From: Desulfurellales bacterium
GTDB taxonomy: Bacteria > Campylobacterota_A > Desulfurellia > Desulfurellales > Hippeaceae
Direction of reading: 5' to 3'
Length of the DNA: 50,659 bases
Assembly: GCA_027035575.1 (NCBI GenBank)
Contig: JALVUQ010000040.1
Span: 1 to 50,659, forward strand
Part shown: in pieces, positions 25,223-33,645 of the stretch
How the letters are laid out: each line of letters begins with the position of its first letter
Position numbering within the stretch: position 1 is the stretch's first letter
The notes under the pieces: generated by a model
Databases searched by the model: none
Told to the model about the DNA's origin: nothing
Seen by the model: the letters and a program-made list of their open reading frames with translations, nothing else
Made by a program: the position numbers and the translations under genes

Positions 25223-27571
25223 ATGGCTGTAAAAAAGTTGAAATATAAAGATTTGAAGTTCGAGCTCAATATGGATTTGGATAAAATTAAGCCCCAAGAC
25301 AGCAGTTTTATATATCAAAAAAGAATTGAACTTGCCCTAAATAAGCTCGTCAGGATGAGGTCTAACGACTATAATGTTTATATCGCAGGCAATTTGAGTA
25401 AAAATGACAAAGAGATTATAGCAAATTTGGTTAAAGGCTATGCTGCGGATAAAAAGCCGAAGTTGTACGACTATTGTTATGTGAATAACTTTAAAAATCA
25501 AAAAATGCCAAAAATTATAAAGCTGCAGAAAGGCAGAGGCGGAGAACTGGCAAAAGAGATGAACTCGTTTGTTAGCTACCTTAAAAAGAGCGTGCCGGAT
25601 ATTTTTGAAAGTAAGGAGTATGAAAGCAGAATTCAGGAGATAGCCGGTTATTACGATAAAGAACAAAAAAAGCTCTATGAGGATATCCAAAAAAAGGCTA
25701 ACGATTTGGATTTTGTTTTAAGTTTTTCCCAGATGGGCATAACGCTTTCCCCCATAGTTTCGGGCAAAGCAATTAACGAAAGGGAGTTTATGACTCTCTC
25801 TGAAGAGTTAAAAAATTCCATAGAGGAAAAAAGAAAAAAACTCGAAGAGCATATAAGGGTCTTCCTTGAAAAAAGTAAGAAACTTGAAAAAGAGAAGTTC
25901 GAGAAAATCAAAAAGATTAACGACGAGATGGGGCTTTTGATTGTAGGGCAGAAGATAGAGGAGATAAAAGAGAAATTCAAGGACAACGAAGAGGTGGAAG
26001 AATATCTTGACGAGGTTGAGGAGTACACGCTCAACAACATAGCTATATTTTTGCCACAAAAAACCCAGACTTTCCCATTTATGCAAACGCAAAACAAATA
26101 TACGGAATACAAGGTCAATCTGTTTGTGGACAACGGACACACCGACGAAATACCTGTGATATATGAAGAAAATCCGACCTACTACAATATTTTCGGCAAG
26201 CTGGAAAAGCAGGCTTATTTCGGTGCGTTTGTAACCGATTTCACTCACATAATAGCAGGCAGCATCCACAAGGCAAACGGCGGATATTTAATTCTTGATG
26301 CTATGAGCGTTCTAATGAGTCCCGGTGTTTGGGATACCCTTAAAAAATCGCTTATGTCGAAGAAAGGCGTTATAGAAGAGTGGAGTGAAAAATACGGAAT
26401 AATAGCTTCCGAAACGCTTAAACCGGAACCTATGGAGCTTGATGTTAATGTGATTTTGGTAGGTTCCGAATATATTTATAATCTGCTTTATACCTACGAC
26501 GACGATTTTGAAAAACTCTTCAAGTTAAAAACCGATTTTGACTATGCCATTCCGAAAAACAAAGACAATACCGTACGTTTTGCTTCCAAAGTTATGTCTT
26601 TTTGTGAAAAAAACAACCTTAAAAAACCTGATAAAAGCGGAATGGCGGGACTTCTGCAATATTCATCCAAGTTGAGCTCAAACAGAGATAAAATATGGGC
26701 ATATTACGACGATATTCTGGATATTTTGAGAGAAGCTCATCTTGTAAGCAGCTCAGACAGCATAACTTACGACGATGTAAATACAGTTGTGCAGGAGAAG
26801 CGATATTTAAAGGATTTGTGGAGAGAAAAGATATACGAGATGATTACTAAAGGCGATATAATAATAGATTTAAAAGGCGAAAAAACGGGGCAGATTAACG
26901 GTTTGTCGGTTTTGGATTTGGGAGATTTTTCTTTCGGACGCCCCAATAAAATTATGGCTAAAACGTTTGTAGGCAAAGAGGGCGTTATAAATATAGAAAG
27001 AGAGTCCAAGCTCTCCGGTAAGATATTCGACAAAGCATCGTTCATCATTTCCGGGTATATCGGCAATACATACGGCTTCAATAAGCCTTTGAGCTTTGCG
27101 GCAACGATTTCTTTTGAGCAATCCTACTCATACATAGAGGGTGACAGCGCATCCATTGCCGAAACTCTTGCGGTTCTTTCGTCTTTGGCAGAGATACCTT
27201 TAAAACAGAACCTTGCCGTTACCGGCTCTATGAACCAGGAGGGAGTTGTTCAACCGATAGGCGGGGCTATTGAAAAGATAGAGGGATTTTATGATATCTG
27301 CAAAGAGAGCGGTAATTTGAAGGGTAGTGGTGTTGTAATTCCCAAACAAAACTTGAAAAACCTGATATTGAAAGACGAAATACTTAACTCCGTGAAGAAA
27401 AGGGAGTTTAATATCTATACCGTTGAAACGATAGATGATGCCATAGAGATATTCAGCGGCGTTAAAGCCGGAAAAAGAATCGGAAATGCTTTTGAAAAAG
27501 GCACATTCCACTATGCGGTTGATAAGAGGTTGAAAAAGATAAACGATACATTTAAGAAAGAGGAAGAGTAA
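25223..27571 (+). CDS. Lon-like serine protease (AAA_32/Lon_C type) lacking a Walker A motif
   Basis: This 782-residue protein has the layout of the YcbZ/LonC-like group: an N-terminal AAA_32 region, a coiled-coil insertion (about 190-270), a Walker-B-like GGYLILDAMSVLMSPGVWD, and a C-terminal Lon protease domain. The catalytic dyad is Ser642 (EGDSASIAE) and Lys685 (GGAIEKIEGFYD), 43 residues apart as in E. coli Lon. Where relatives have a GxPGxGR-type P-loop, this protein reads YNVYIAGNLSKNDKEII, so ATP binding may be lost. It may degrade or process unfolded proteins independently of ATP. The start directly follows the 98-residue gene, with AAGGAG upstream. Its stop overlaps aroC (TAATG). 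Confidence 0.87.
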   Translation: MAVKKLKYKDLKFELNMDLDKIKPQDSSFIYQKRIELALNKLVRMRSNDYNVYIAGNLSKNDKEIIANLVKGYAADKKPKLYDYCYVNNFKNQKMPKIIKLQKGRGGELAKEMNSFVSYLKKSVPDIFESKEYESRIQEIAGYYDKEQKKLYEDIQKKANDLDFVLSFSQMGITLSPIVSGKAINEREFMTLSEELKNSIEEKRKKLEEHIRVFLEKSKKLEKEKFEKIKKINDEMGLLIVGQKIEEIKEKFKDNEEVEEYLDEVEEYTLNNIAIFLPQKTQTFPFMQTQNKYTEYKVNLFVDNGHTDEIPVIYEENPTYYNIFGKLEKQAYFGAFVTDFTHIIAGSIHKANGGYLILDAMSVLMSPGVWDTLKKSLMSKKGVIEEWSEKYGIIASETLKPEPMELDVNVILVGSEYIYNLLYTYDDDFEKLFKLKTDFDYAIPKNKDNTVRFASKVMSFCEKNNLKKPDKSGMAGLLQYSSKLSSNRDKIWAYYDDILDILREAHLVSSSDSITYDDVNTVVQEKRYLKDLWREKIYEMITKGDIIIDLKGEKTGQINGLSVLDLGDFSFGRPNKIMAKTFVGKEGVINIERESKLSGKIFDKASFIISGYIGNTYGFNKPLSFAATISFEQSYSYIEGDSASIAETLAVLSSLAEIPLKQNLAVTGSMNQEGVVQPIGGAIEKIEGFYDICKESGNLKGSGVVIPKQNLKNLILKDEILNSVKKREFNIYTVETIDDAIEIFSGVKAGKRIGNAFEKGTFHYAVDKRLKKINDTFKKEEE

Positions 27572-28722
27572 TGTTGAGATTTCTCGATGCAGGCGAGTCT
27601 CACGGAAGAGAGCTTGTGGCTATCATAGACGGCTTTCCGGCCGGTTTAAAGATAGATTTGGATTTTATAAATAAAAATTTACTGCTCAGGCAATCGGGGT
27701 ACGGGCGAGGCGGAAGGCAAAAAATAGAAAAAGACACCGTTGAATTTGTAAGCGGTGTCAGGTTTTTGGAAACAATCGGCTCTCCCATAACAATGATTAT
27801 ACGCAACAAGGATTTTCAAAACTGGCTTTCTGTTATGGCTTATGATGCTGAATTTACGGACAAGAAAGCTGTCACTTCACCCAGGCCGGGGCACGCCGAT
27901 TTAAACGGATATATAAAATACGACAGGTCTGATATTAGAGATGTGCTCGAACGCTCAAGCGCAAGAGAGACTGCCGTCAGGGTTGCAGTGGGTTCTTTGT
28001 GTGAATACGCCCTGCTGAAGCTTGGAGTTCAAATTGTTTCTTTTGTTAAAGCAATAGGCAAAGTTAGTTTAAACGATGTTGATTACGATAATCCTGCATT
28101 AATTGAAAATATTGAAAAATCCCCTGTTTTTTGCCCGGATGAAAAAACCGGAGATTTAATGATTGCCCAAATAGAGCAGGCAAAGAAAGAAAAAGATACA
28201 ATCGGCGGAGTTGTGGAGGTCGTGGCAAAAAACGTTGTTTGCGGATTGGGGAGCTATGTACAGTGGGACAGAAGGCTCGATGCAAAACTTGCGTATGCTC
28301 TTATGAGTATTCAGGCGGTAAAGGGTGTGGAGATAGGAGAGGGTTTTAAGAATGCTTCAAGATTGGGCTCGCAGGTGCACGACGAGATTATATATGAAAA
28401 CGGTTATAAGAGAAAAACAAACAGAGCAGGCGGTATAGAAGGGGGTATTTCAAACGCAGAGCCTATCATTGTAAGGGCGTATATGAAGCCCATACCTACA
28501 CTCGTTAAGGGTTTGGATTCTGTTGATGTAAAAACCAAAAAAGCAACAAAGTCGGCTTTTGAAAGGAGCGATGTTTGTGCCGTTCCGGCTTTAAGTGTTG
28601 TAGCCAAATCGGTTATGGCTTTTGAATTGTTAAAGGCATATATTGATAAATTCGGAGGGGATACTTTAAATGAGATGTCTTTGAGAATTCGGGAGTATAA
28701 AGAGTACTTAAAAACAAAATGA
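27571..28722 (+). CDS. aroC: Chorismate synthase
   Basis: This 383-residue enzyme shows the family landmarks GESHGRELVAIIDGFPAGL, the FMN-binding PRPGHADLNGYIKY and RSSARETAVRVAVG segments, and GIEGGISNAEPI. It converts EPSP to chorismate with reduced FMN as catalyst, the last step of the shikimate pathway. The start overlaps the protease stop, and the end overlaps aroK by 4 bp (ATGA), giving a coupled aroC-aroK pair. Confidence 0.96.
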   Translation: MLRFLDAGESHGRELVAIIDGFPAGLKIDLDFINKNLLLRQSGYGRGGRQKIEKDTVEFVSGVRFLETIGSPITMIIRNKDFQNWLSVMAYDAEFTDKKAVTSPRPGHADLNGYIKYDRSDIRDVLERSSARETAVRVAVGSLCEYALLKLGVQIVSFVKAIGKVSLNDVDYDNPALIENIEKSPVFCPDEKTGDLMIAQIEQAKKEKDTIGGVVEVVAKNVVCGLGSYVQWDRRLDAKLAYALMSIQAVKGVEIGEGFKNASRLGSQVHDEIIYENGYKRKTNRAGGIEGGISNAEPIIVRAYMKPIPTLVKGLDSVDVKTKKATKSAFERSDVCAVPALSVVAKSVMAFELLKAYIDKFGGDTLNEMSLRIREYKEYLKTK

Positions 28723-29210
28723 ACATAATTCTTATAGGATTTATGGGCAGCGGAAAAAGCTCAACGGCAAGATTTATATCGAGAAACTATTCCTTTAGAT
28801 TTGTGGATTCCGACAGAATAATAGAGAAGAAACTGAAAATGAGCGTTAGGGAGATATTTGAAAATTTCGGAGAGAATTTTTTCAGAAGTGTTGAAAGGGA
28901 TATAATTTCGTCTAATCTGTTTTTTTGCAACGATTGCGTTATAGCAACGGGAGGAGGATTACCTTGTCATTTTAACAATATTGAATTGTTGAAAAAGATA
29001 GGGTGGGTTTTTTATTTGAAGCTGAGTTTTGAGGATATAATAAACAGGGTTAAAAATAAAAAAAACAGACCGCTGCTTGACAATATTGAAGAAGCGCGTT
29101 CTTTATTTGATAAACGAGCCAGTTGCTATAAGAATGCGCATTTTATCATAGATGCCTCAAGAAACACGGAAGAGATAGCTCGTGATATAATTTTTAAAAT
29201 TAGCTCTTGA
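28719..29210 (+). CDS. aroK: Shikimate kinase
   Basis: This 163-residue NMP-kinase-fold enzyme has Walker A GFMGSGKSSTARF, the shikimate-binding Asp in VDSDRIIEKKL, ATGGGLP, and the lid Arg in KNRPLLDN. It phosphorylates shikimate at the 3-OH using ATP. It overlaps aroC by 4 bp. Its stop codon lies within the -35 hexamer of the following tRNA promoter. Confidence 0.93.
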   Translation: MNIILIGFMGSGKSSTARFISRNYSFRFVDSDRIIEKKLKMSVREIFENFGENFFRSVERDIISSNLFFCNDCVIATGGGLPCHFNNIELLKKIGWVFYLKLSFEDIINRVKNKKNRPLLDNIEEARSLFDKRASCYKNAHFIIDASRNTEEIARDIIFKISS

Positions 29211-29235
29211 CATTCTCTTCCAAAAAGTTTATATA
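29207..29235 (+). promoter_or_regulatory. Strong sigma-70 promoter of tRNA-fMet
   Basis: A perfect TTGACA at 29207-29212, a 17-bp spacer and TATATA at 29230-29235, 13 bp before the tRNA. The -35 overlaps the aroK stop codon (TGA 29208-29210). Confidence 0.85.
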
Positions 29236-29248
29236 TTTGCACACTTGA

Positions 29249-29325
<77 letters not shown>

Positions 29326-29341
29326 ATTAAAAACTTGATTT

Positions 29342-29377
29342 AACGCCAATCTCGGCATTACCGGGGTTGGCGTTTTT
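29342..29377 (+). terminator. Terminator after tRNA-fMet
   Basis: AACGCCAA at 29342-29349 pairs with TTGGCGTT at 29367-29374. An inner CTCGG/CCGGG stem extends it, and a T run follows. Confidence 0.88.
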
Positions 29378-29472
29378 TATTGAAAAAGCCAAGAATGGTG
29401 TAACTTGCTTCTAACTGCTTTCATTATTTCTTCTTCTTCAAGTGTAGGTATATTGTTAATTATTATTTCTTA

Positions 29473-31038
29473 ATGGTATTTTCTCTATATTTTTGTGGAG
29501 GAAGTGGTGGTGGTAGTCCTTCTTCTCAAACAAGCGGCAAAAGCATTTCTGTTACCGGAAAAGTTTCAAGTTTGAGTTATACTGTAGCATACAACGGCAA
29601 TATTATAGACAAGATATTAAATTTTTTTACGGGAAGAAAAGTCGTAGCGGCAAGTGGTGAAGAGGTAGATGCTGTTTGGGGACTTCCCACATTAAAAGGG
29701 GAGATATCTCCTGAATCTTTTAAATACAAGGTGAATATACCCATTAATGCGGATGGCACTTTTACCGTAAATTTACCTAAAACTGCAAAGATTAACTTGG
29801 GAGGAAAGCAAGTAACTCTCAATTTGGATTGGATACTGCTTTTAATAAATACAAATGCTCAGAGCAAAAAAGATATGATTGTAGGCTATATCACTTTAAG
29901 CGACTCGAACGATTCTCTACTTTGGATACCTATATCGGATGCTCTGGGAAATATAAATTTAGGTGTATTGTCTCAAAATGGTAATGAGGCAAGGTCTTCT
30001 GCAACTCTTTCGGAAGAAGCGGGAACATTTTCCCTTTCTCTTAATCAGTTAAAGCAAATTGCAAAAAGCGACGATGTATTAAAAAACATAAAAAATATTT
30101 TTATGAACTATGACGAGAATACGGGAGAATATTGGATGCTTCAACCTTATTTCGGCTGGAACGATAATCCTTTGTCTATAAAAAATCAATGGTCTAATCC
30201 TGATAATCTCAGTTTTTACGGATACGCCTTCTACTTATCTACAAATAACACAACCAATCCAACGTTTAGCGACGTTTGTCAGGGTAATAAAATAATGAAA
30301 CTATATCCTCCTACTGCGATACATTTAATTGACACCTCTTCGGTTTCTTTTGACAACTCTACCCCAATTTATACTGAAAAAGCACAAATAGAAACCGATA
30401 GCGACGGAACACAGGAATGTTCCGGACATTATTTCTATTTAGCAACAGACAACGACTCGCTCAACCCCGGATATATGTACAACTTTATTGTAGGAGACAG
30501 CAATTTACTTGCACCGGATAATCAAACCCAACGCATACCTTCAGGTTACTGGACTCTTAAAATGTATGACAACACTACCCATTATGAAAGTACTGTTGCT
30601 ATGTTTGATCTATCGATAGCAAGTCCTTTTGATTCTGAAGGAAATCCGACTATCTTTTTCCCATCAGTTAAAGTAAACGTTGACAGCAACGATACTATAC
30701 AATCAATTCAAATAAAATTTTATACATTTAGCTCGTCCGGTTGGACGGAAGTTACAGACCCCGTGGTGCTTGAGAAAATGCTTTCGGAATTAGCCGTTTC
30801 CCTGGATTATTATGGAGGTAGCCAAAGAATAGAAGATAACTATTACGTCATTGGCGAAAACGATATATTATCCAATTCTTCTTTAACCTTACCTATAACC
30901 ATAGATGCGTCAAAACTTGACCACGTGTGGAAATTTAGTGGCTACAACGGTAATGCAGAGCCTGTTGCCGAATCTATATCCGTAGGATATTCAATGGGAA
31001 ATGTTGACTTTAGATTTGTCTGGAGAAACCAAAGTTAA
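29473..31038 (+). CDS. Putative surface lipoprotein, unknown function
   Basis: This reading frame of about 521 residues begins MVFSLYFCGGSGGGSPSSQT: a hydrophobic stretch, a lipobox-like Cys and a Gly/Ser-rich tether. The rest is a Ser/Asn/Asp-rich, beta-strand-type extracellular sequence with no domain I can name. The start is doubtful. The hydrophobic stretch is too short for a full signal peptide, no ribosome-binding site precedes the ATG, and the open frame continues upstream to 29404 (including KCRYIVNYYFL) with no ATG, GTG or TTG. Either a rare start such as ATT at 29452 is used or the 5' end was damaged. The Cys plus low-complexity Gly/Ser design resembles the lipoprotein at 47367-50252. 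A hairpin terminator follows. Confidence 0.65.
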   Translation: MVFSLYFCGGSGGGSPSSQTSGKSISVTGKVSSLSYTVAYNGNIIDKILNFFTGRKVVAASGEEVDAVWGLPTLKGEISPESFKYKVNIPINADGTFTVNLPKTAKINLGGKQVTLNLDWILLLINTNAQSKKDMIVGYITLSDSNDSLLWIPISDALGNINLGVLSQNGNEARSSATLSEEAGTFSLSLNQLKQIAKSDDVLKNIKNIFMNYDENTGEYWMLQPYFGWNDNPLSIKNQWSNPDNLSFYGYAFYLSTNNTTNPTFSDVCQGNKIMKLYPPTAIHLIDTSSVSFDNSTPIYTEKAQIETDSDGTQECSGHYFYLATDNDSLNPGYMYNFIVGDSNLLAPDNQTQRIPSGYWTLKMYDNTTHYESTVAMFDLSIASPFDSEGNPTIFFPSVKVNVDSNDTIQSIQIKFYTFSSSGWTEVTDPVVLEKMLSELAVSLDYYGGSQRIEDNYYVIGENDILSNSSLTLPITIDASKLDHVWKFSGYNGNAEPVAESISVGYSMGNVDFRFVWRNQS

Positions 31039-31046
31039 TCTTTTGG

Positions 31047-31088
31047 CGCCGTATATATCTTTTAGATATATACGGTGTTTATCTTTTT
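31047..31088 (+). terminator. Terminator after the putative lipoprotein gene
   Basis: A 13-bp stem (31047-31059 with 31065-31077, one G:T pair) closes a 5-nt loop and is followed by a T-rich stretch. It lies 8 bp after the stop codon. Confidence 0.8.
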
Positions 31089-31222
31089 AAAACGTGTTTT
31101 TAATACCTATGTGCTCAATTTTATGCAGTTTGAAATTTACAAACCGGTAGCTTTACACACTTTAAGGGCAGAGTAATAAATATTACAAAAAATATATATC
31201 AAGTTTTAGCTTAAAGCTTTTT

Positions 31223-31645
31223 TTATCTAACGTCCATCACTTCTATGTCGAAAATCAGGTTTTTGCCGGCTAAAGGATGGTTAAAATCAATCATCACGTA
31301 GTCTTCTTCAACCTCCGTTACGACAACGGGGATTTCTGAAGTTTCCGTTTGTGCCATAAGCTGCATTCCCACCTCCGGTGTTATGTCGCTTGGGAACTGT
31401 TCTTTGGAGACCTTTTGAATGGCTTCGGGATTTTTTTCTCCGTATGCATCTTTTGCATCAACCGATATCTCTTTTTTATCGCCCTTTTCAAGTCCTTCCA
31501 ATCCTTTTTCCAATCCCGGAATGATTGAACCGCTTCCGAAAACAAACTCCAACGGCTCCCTGCTTCTTGAAGAATCAAAAATCGTTCCGTCCTCCAACCT
31601 TCCTTCATAGTGAATTACAACCGTCTTACCATCTTCAATCTTCAT
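31223..31645 (-). CDS. FKBP-type peptidyl-prolyl isomerase, SlyD-like
   Basis: This 140-residue protein has an FKBP domain (VVIHYEGRLEDGTIFDSS, PLEFVFGSGSIIPGLEKGLE) with the IF insert-in-flap typical of SlyD (KVSKEQFPSDITPEVGMQL, then FNHPLAGKNLIFDIEV). It should act as a cytoplasmic prolyl isomerase and chaperone. The His/Cys-rich metal-binding tail of E. coli SlyD is absent; the chain ends at MDVR. The ATG has GAGGAGG upstream. It is monocistronic. Confidence 0.93.
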   Translation of the reverse strand: MKIEDGKTVVIHYEGRLEDGTIFDSSRSREPLEFVFGSGSIIPGLEKGLEGLEKGDKKEISVDAKDAYGEKNPEAIQKVSKEQFPSDITPEVGMQLMAQTETSEIPVVVTEVEEDYVMIDFNHPLAGKNLIFDIEVMDVR

Positions 31646-31942
31646 ACAAACCTCCTCTTTGGTGCAACACTTTTACCATTATTTTAAAAATTTGCAAGTT
31701 ATTATTGACAAATCGCAAATTTTTAAACTCTTATTCGTTTGTTTTCGGTCAAAAGCGAGTTTTTAGAGCCGTTTTTTAAGTTAAGCTAAAAATATATACT
31801 AAATGATTATACTTGAAAAAGAGGAGTAAATAAGTAGTATTTTCTTGATGAAAAAGCGAATTGCACCGTTTGAGGGTTATAATTTTAAAAAATTGAAAAG
31901 AAGCGAACAATTTAAAGAGACGTTAATTGCTGGAGGAAGATT
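31646..31942. other. Divergent intergenic region
   Basis: This AT-rich gap of 297 bp separates the FKBP gene from the small gene at 31943. It must hold both promoters, but I could not choose a convincing -35/-10 pair on either strand. The small gene has GGAGGA before its ATG. No RNA gene or repeat was seen. Confidence 0.4.
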
Positions 31943-32257
31943 ATGAAGAATGAAATATTAGACCCGTTTTTCGAGCAGAGCCTTGAAGAGGGTATTAAAG
32001 AGATAACATACGACGATGTGCTGGATTTTCTCGATGTTATTTTGAAAAAGGGTGTGCGTCACGCCATAATCGAAGAGCTTGAAGATATGACCGAATATAT
32101 CATATCTTTGGAAAAACTGCTTGAGGAGAATAAAATAGCCTTTGATGATAGTGAAATGAAAAGGATTAAGTTCGATTATGAAGATGAGATAAAAGAGAAA
32201 AGGAAATGGTTTCTTTTGTACTTTGCAAGTAAAATAGTTAAAAGGGAAGGTCCTTGA
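31943..32257 (+). CDS. Small helical protein of unknown function
   Basis: This 104-residue, strongly acidic protein is predicted almost entirely helical ([40 protein letters not shown]) with a basic-aromatic end ([19 protein letters not shown]). There is no signal peptide or known domain. It has a good GGAGGA ribosome-binding site and lies 1 bp before the dcd start, so it is a real coupled gene. The function is unknown. Confidence 0.7.
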   Translation: MKNEILDPFFEQSLEEGIKEITYDDVLDFLDVILKKGVRHAIIEELEDMTEYIISLEKLLEENKIAFDDSEMKRIKFDYEDEIKEKRKWFLLYFASKIVKREGP

Positions 32258-32258
32258 T

Positions 32259-32810
32259 ATGAGTATTAAATCTGATAAGTGGATTATCGAACAGGCTGAA
32301 AAGGGTATGATTGAGCCCTTTGCGGACAGGCAGGTCAGAAAAGGCGTAATCAGCTACGGAGTGAGTTCATATGGATACGATATGCGCATAGCAGACGAAT
32401 TTAAAATTTTTACAAATGTAAACAATACTGTTGTTGACCCTAAAAACTTCAGCGAAAAGAACTATGTGGATTTTAGGGGTGATGTTTGTATCATACCGCC
32501 AAACAGTTTTGTTCTTGCAAAAAGCGTCGAATATTTCAGAATACCGAGAAATATCCTAACCGTGTGTGTCGGCAAATCAACCTATGCCCGTTGCGGACTG
32601 ATTGTTAATGTAACGCCGTTTGAACCGGAATGGGAAGGGTTTGTAACCATAGAGATTTCTAACTCCACACCTATACCGGCTAAAATTTATGCAAACGAAG
32701 GCATTGCTCAGGTTCTGTTTTTTGAATCGGATGAGGAGTGCCTTGTCAGCTATGCGGATAAAAAGGGCAAATATCAAAAACAGACTGGGCTTACGCCACC
32801 GAAACTTTAG
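32259..32810 (+). CDS. dcd: dCTP deaminase
   Basis: This 183-residue trimeric dUTPase-fold enzyme shows [39 protein letters not shown] and the catalytic Glu in [10 protein letters not shown]. The C-terminal [14 protein letters not shown] closes over the nucleotide. It deaminates dCTP to dUTP, feeding dTMP synthesis. The length and motifs match monofunctional Dcd; whether it also has dUTPase activity cannot be decided by eye. It starts right after the upstream small gene. Confidence 0.94.
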   Translation: MSIKSDKWIIEQAEKGMIEPFADRQVRKGVISYGVSSYGYDMRIADEFKIFTNVNNTVVDPKNFSEKNYVDFRGDVCIIPPNSFVLAKSVEYFRIPRNILTVCVGKSTYARCGLIVNVTPFEPEWEGFVTIEISNSTPIPAKIYANEGIAQVLFFESDEECLVSYADKKGKYQKQTGLTPPKL

Positions 32811-32826
32811 GATAAAGGAGTGTGTT

Positions 32827-33582
32827 ATGTCGGGTCACAATAAATGGAGCAGTATTAAACACAAAAAAGCGAGAGAGGACAGTAAAAGAGGTGCTATATT
32901 TACAAAAATCATTAAAGAGTTAACCATAGCCGCAAGGGAAGGCGGCGGAAATCCCGAGGCTAATCCGAGGCTGAGGCTTGCTATAGAGAAAGCCAAAGAT
33001 GCCAATATGCCAAAACAAAACATAGAAAAAGCCATTAAAAAAGGAACCGGCGAGCTTCCCGGAACAACATACGAGGATGTGACCTATGAGGGATATGGTC
33101 CGGGCGGTGTTGCTATGATTATCGAGACAACAACCGACAACAGACAAAGAACAACCGCAAGCGTCAGACATCTTTTGAGTAAATACGGCGGAAGTTTGGG
33201 AGAAAACGGTTGTGTTTCTTGGATGTTCGACTATGTGGGCTATATGACGTTTGACAAAACGTCCGTTGATGAGGATGCTCTCTTTGAGGCTGCATTGGAA
33301 GCCGGAGCCACCGATGTGAGAGAAAACGAAGAGGATGGAGTATTTGAGGTTTTGACAGACCCCAAGGAGTTTGTGAGCGTGAAGGAAAAGCTGCAACAAG
33401 AAGGGTTTAATCCTTCCGAAGCAGAGTTGACTAAGATACCGCAAAATACAGTCAAGTTGGAAGAGGATAAAGCCATCAGTATGTTAAAACTTATGAACGC
33501 CTTGGAAGAAGACGAAGACGTATCCAACGTGTATGCGAACTTTGATATCTCCGATGAAATAATGGATAAATTCGAGCAATAA
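32827..33582 (+). CDS. yebC: YebC/PmpR-family protein
   Basis: This 251-residue protein is recognised by its invariant start [20 protein letters not shown], by [20 protein letters not shown] and by [11 protein letters not shown]. YebC-type proteins act as transcriptional regulators, and recent work on the family also implicates them in translation of proline-rich stretches. A longer frame opens at 32689 inside dcd, but the ATG at 32827 follows AAAGGAG and matches the conserved family start. It is probably co-transcribed with dcd. Confidence 0.94.
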   Translation: MSGHNKWSSIKHKKAREDSKRGAIFTKIIKELTIAAREGGGNPEANPRLRLAIEKAKDANMPKQNIEKAIKKGTGELPGTTYEDVTYEGYGPGGVAMIIETTTDNRQRTTASVRHLLSKYGGSLGENGCVSWMFDYVGYMTFDKTSVDEDALFEAALEAGATDVRENEEDGVFEVLTDPKEFVSVKEKLQQEGFNPSEAELTKIPQNTVKLEEDKAISMLKLMNALEEDEDVSNVYANFDISDEIMDKFEQ

Positions 33583-33645
33583 TTTTTTGAAGCTTTTTGT
33601 TTTTGGTTACTCTGTATCGATTAAGAACACCATAAAAGGAAATGT

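Noticed and set aside
29375-29470. Minus-strand 29-codon frame ending KLHHSWLFQ, beside the tRNA terminator
   Set aside because: The composition looks protein-like, possibly a decayed gene tail. It is too short and has no start or homologue I can name.
32689-32826. Upstream extension of yebC inside dcd
   Set aside because: The conserved [14 protein letters not shown] start at 32827 has its own ribosome-binding site. The extension overlaps dcd in another frame.
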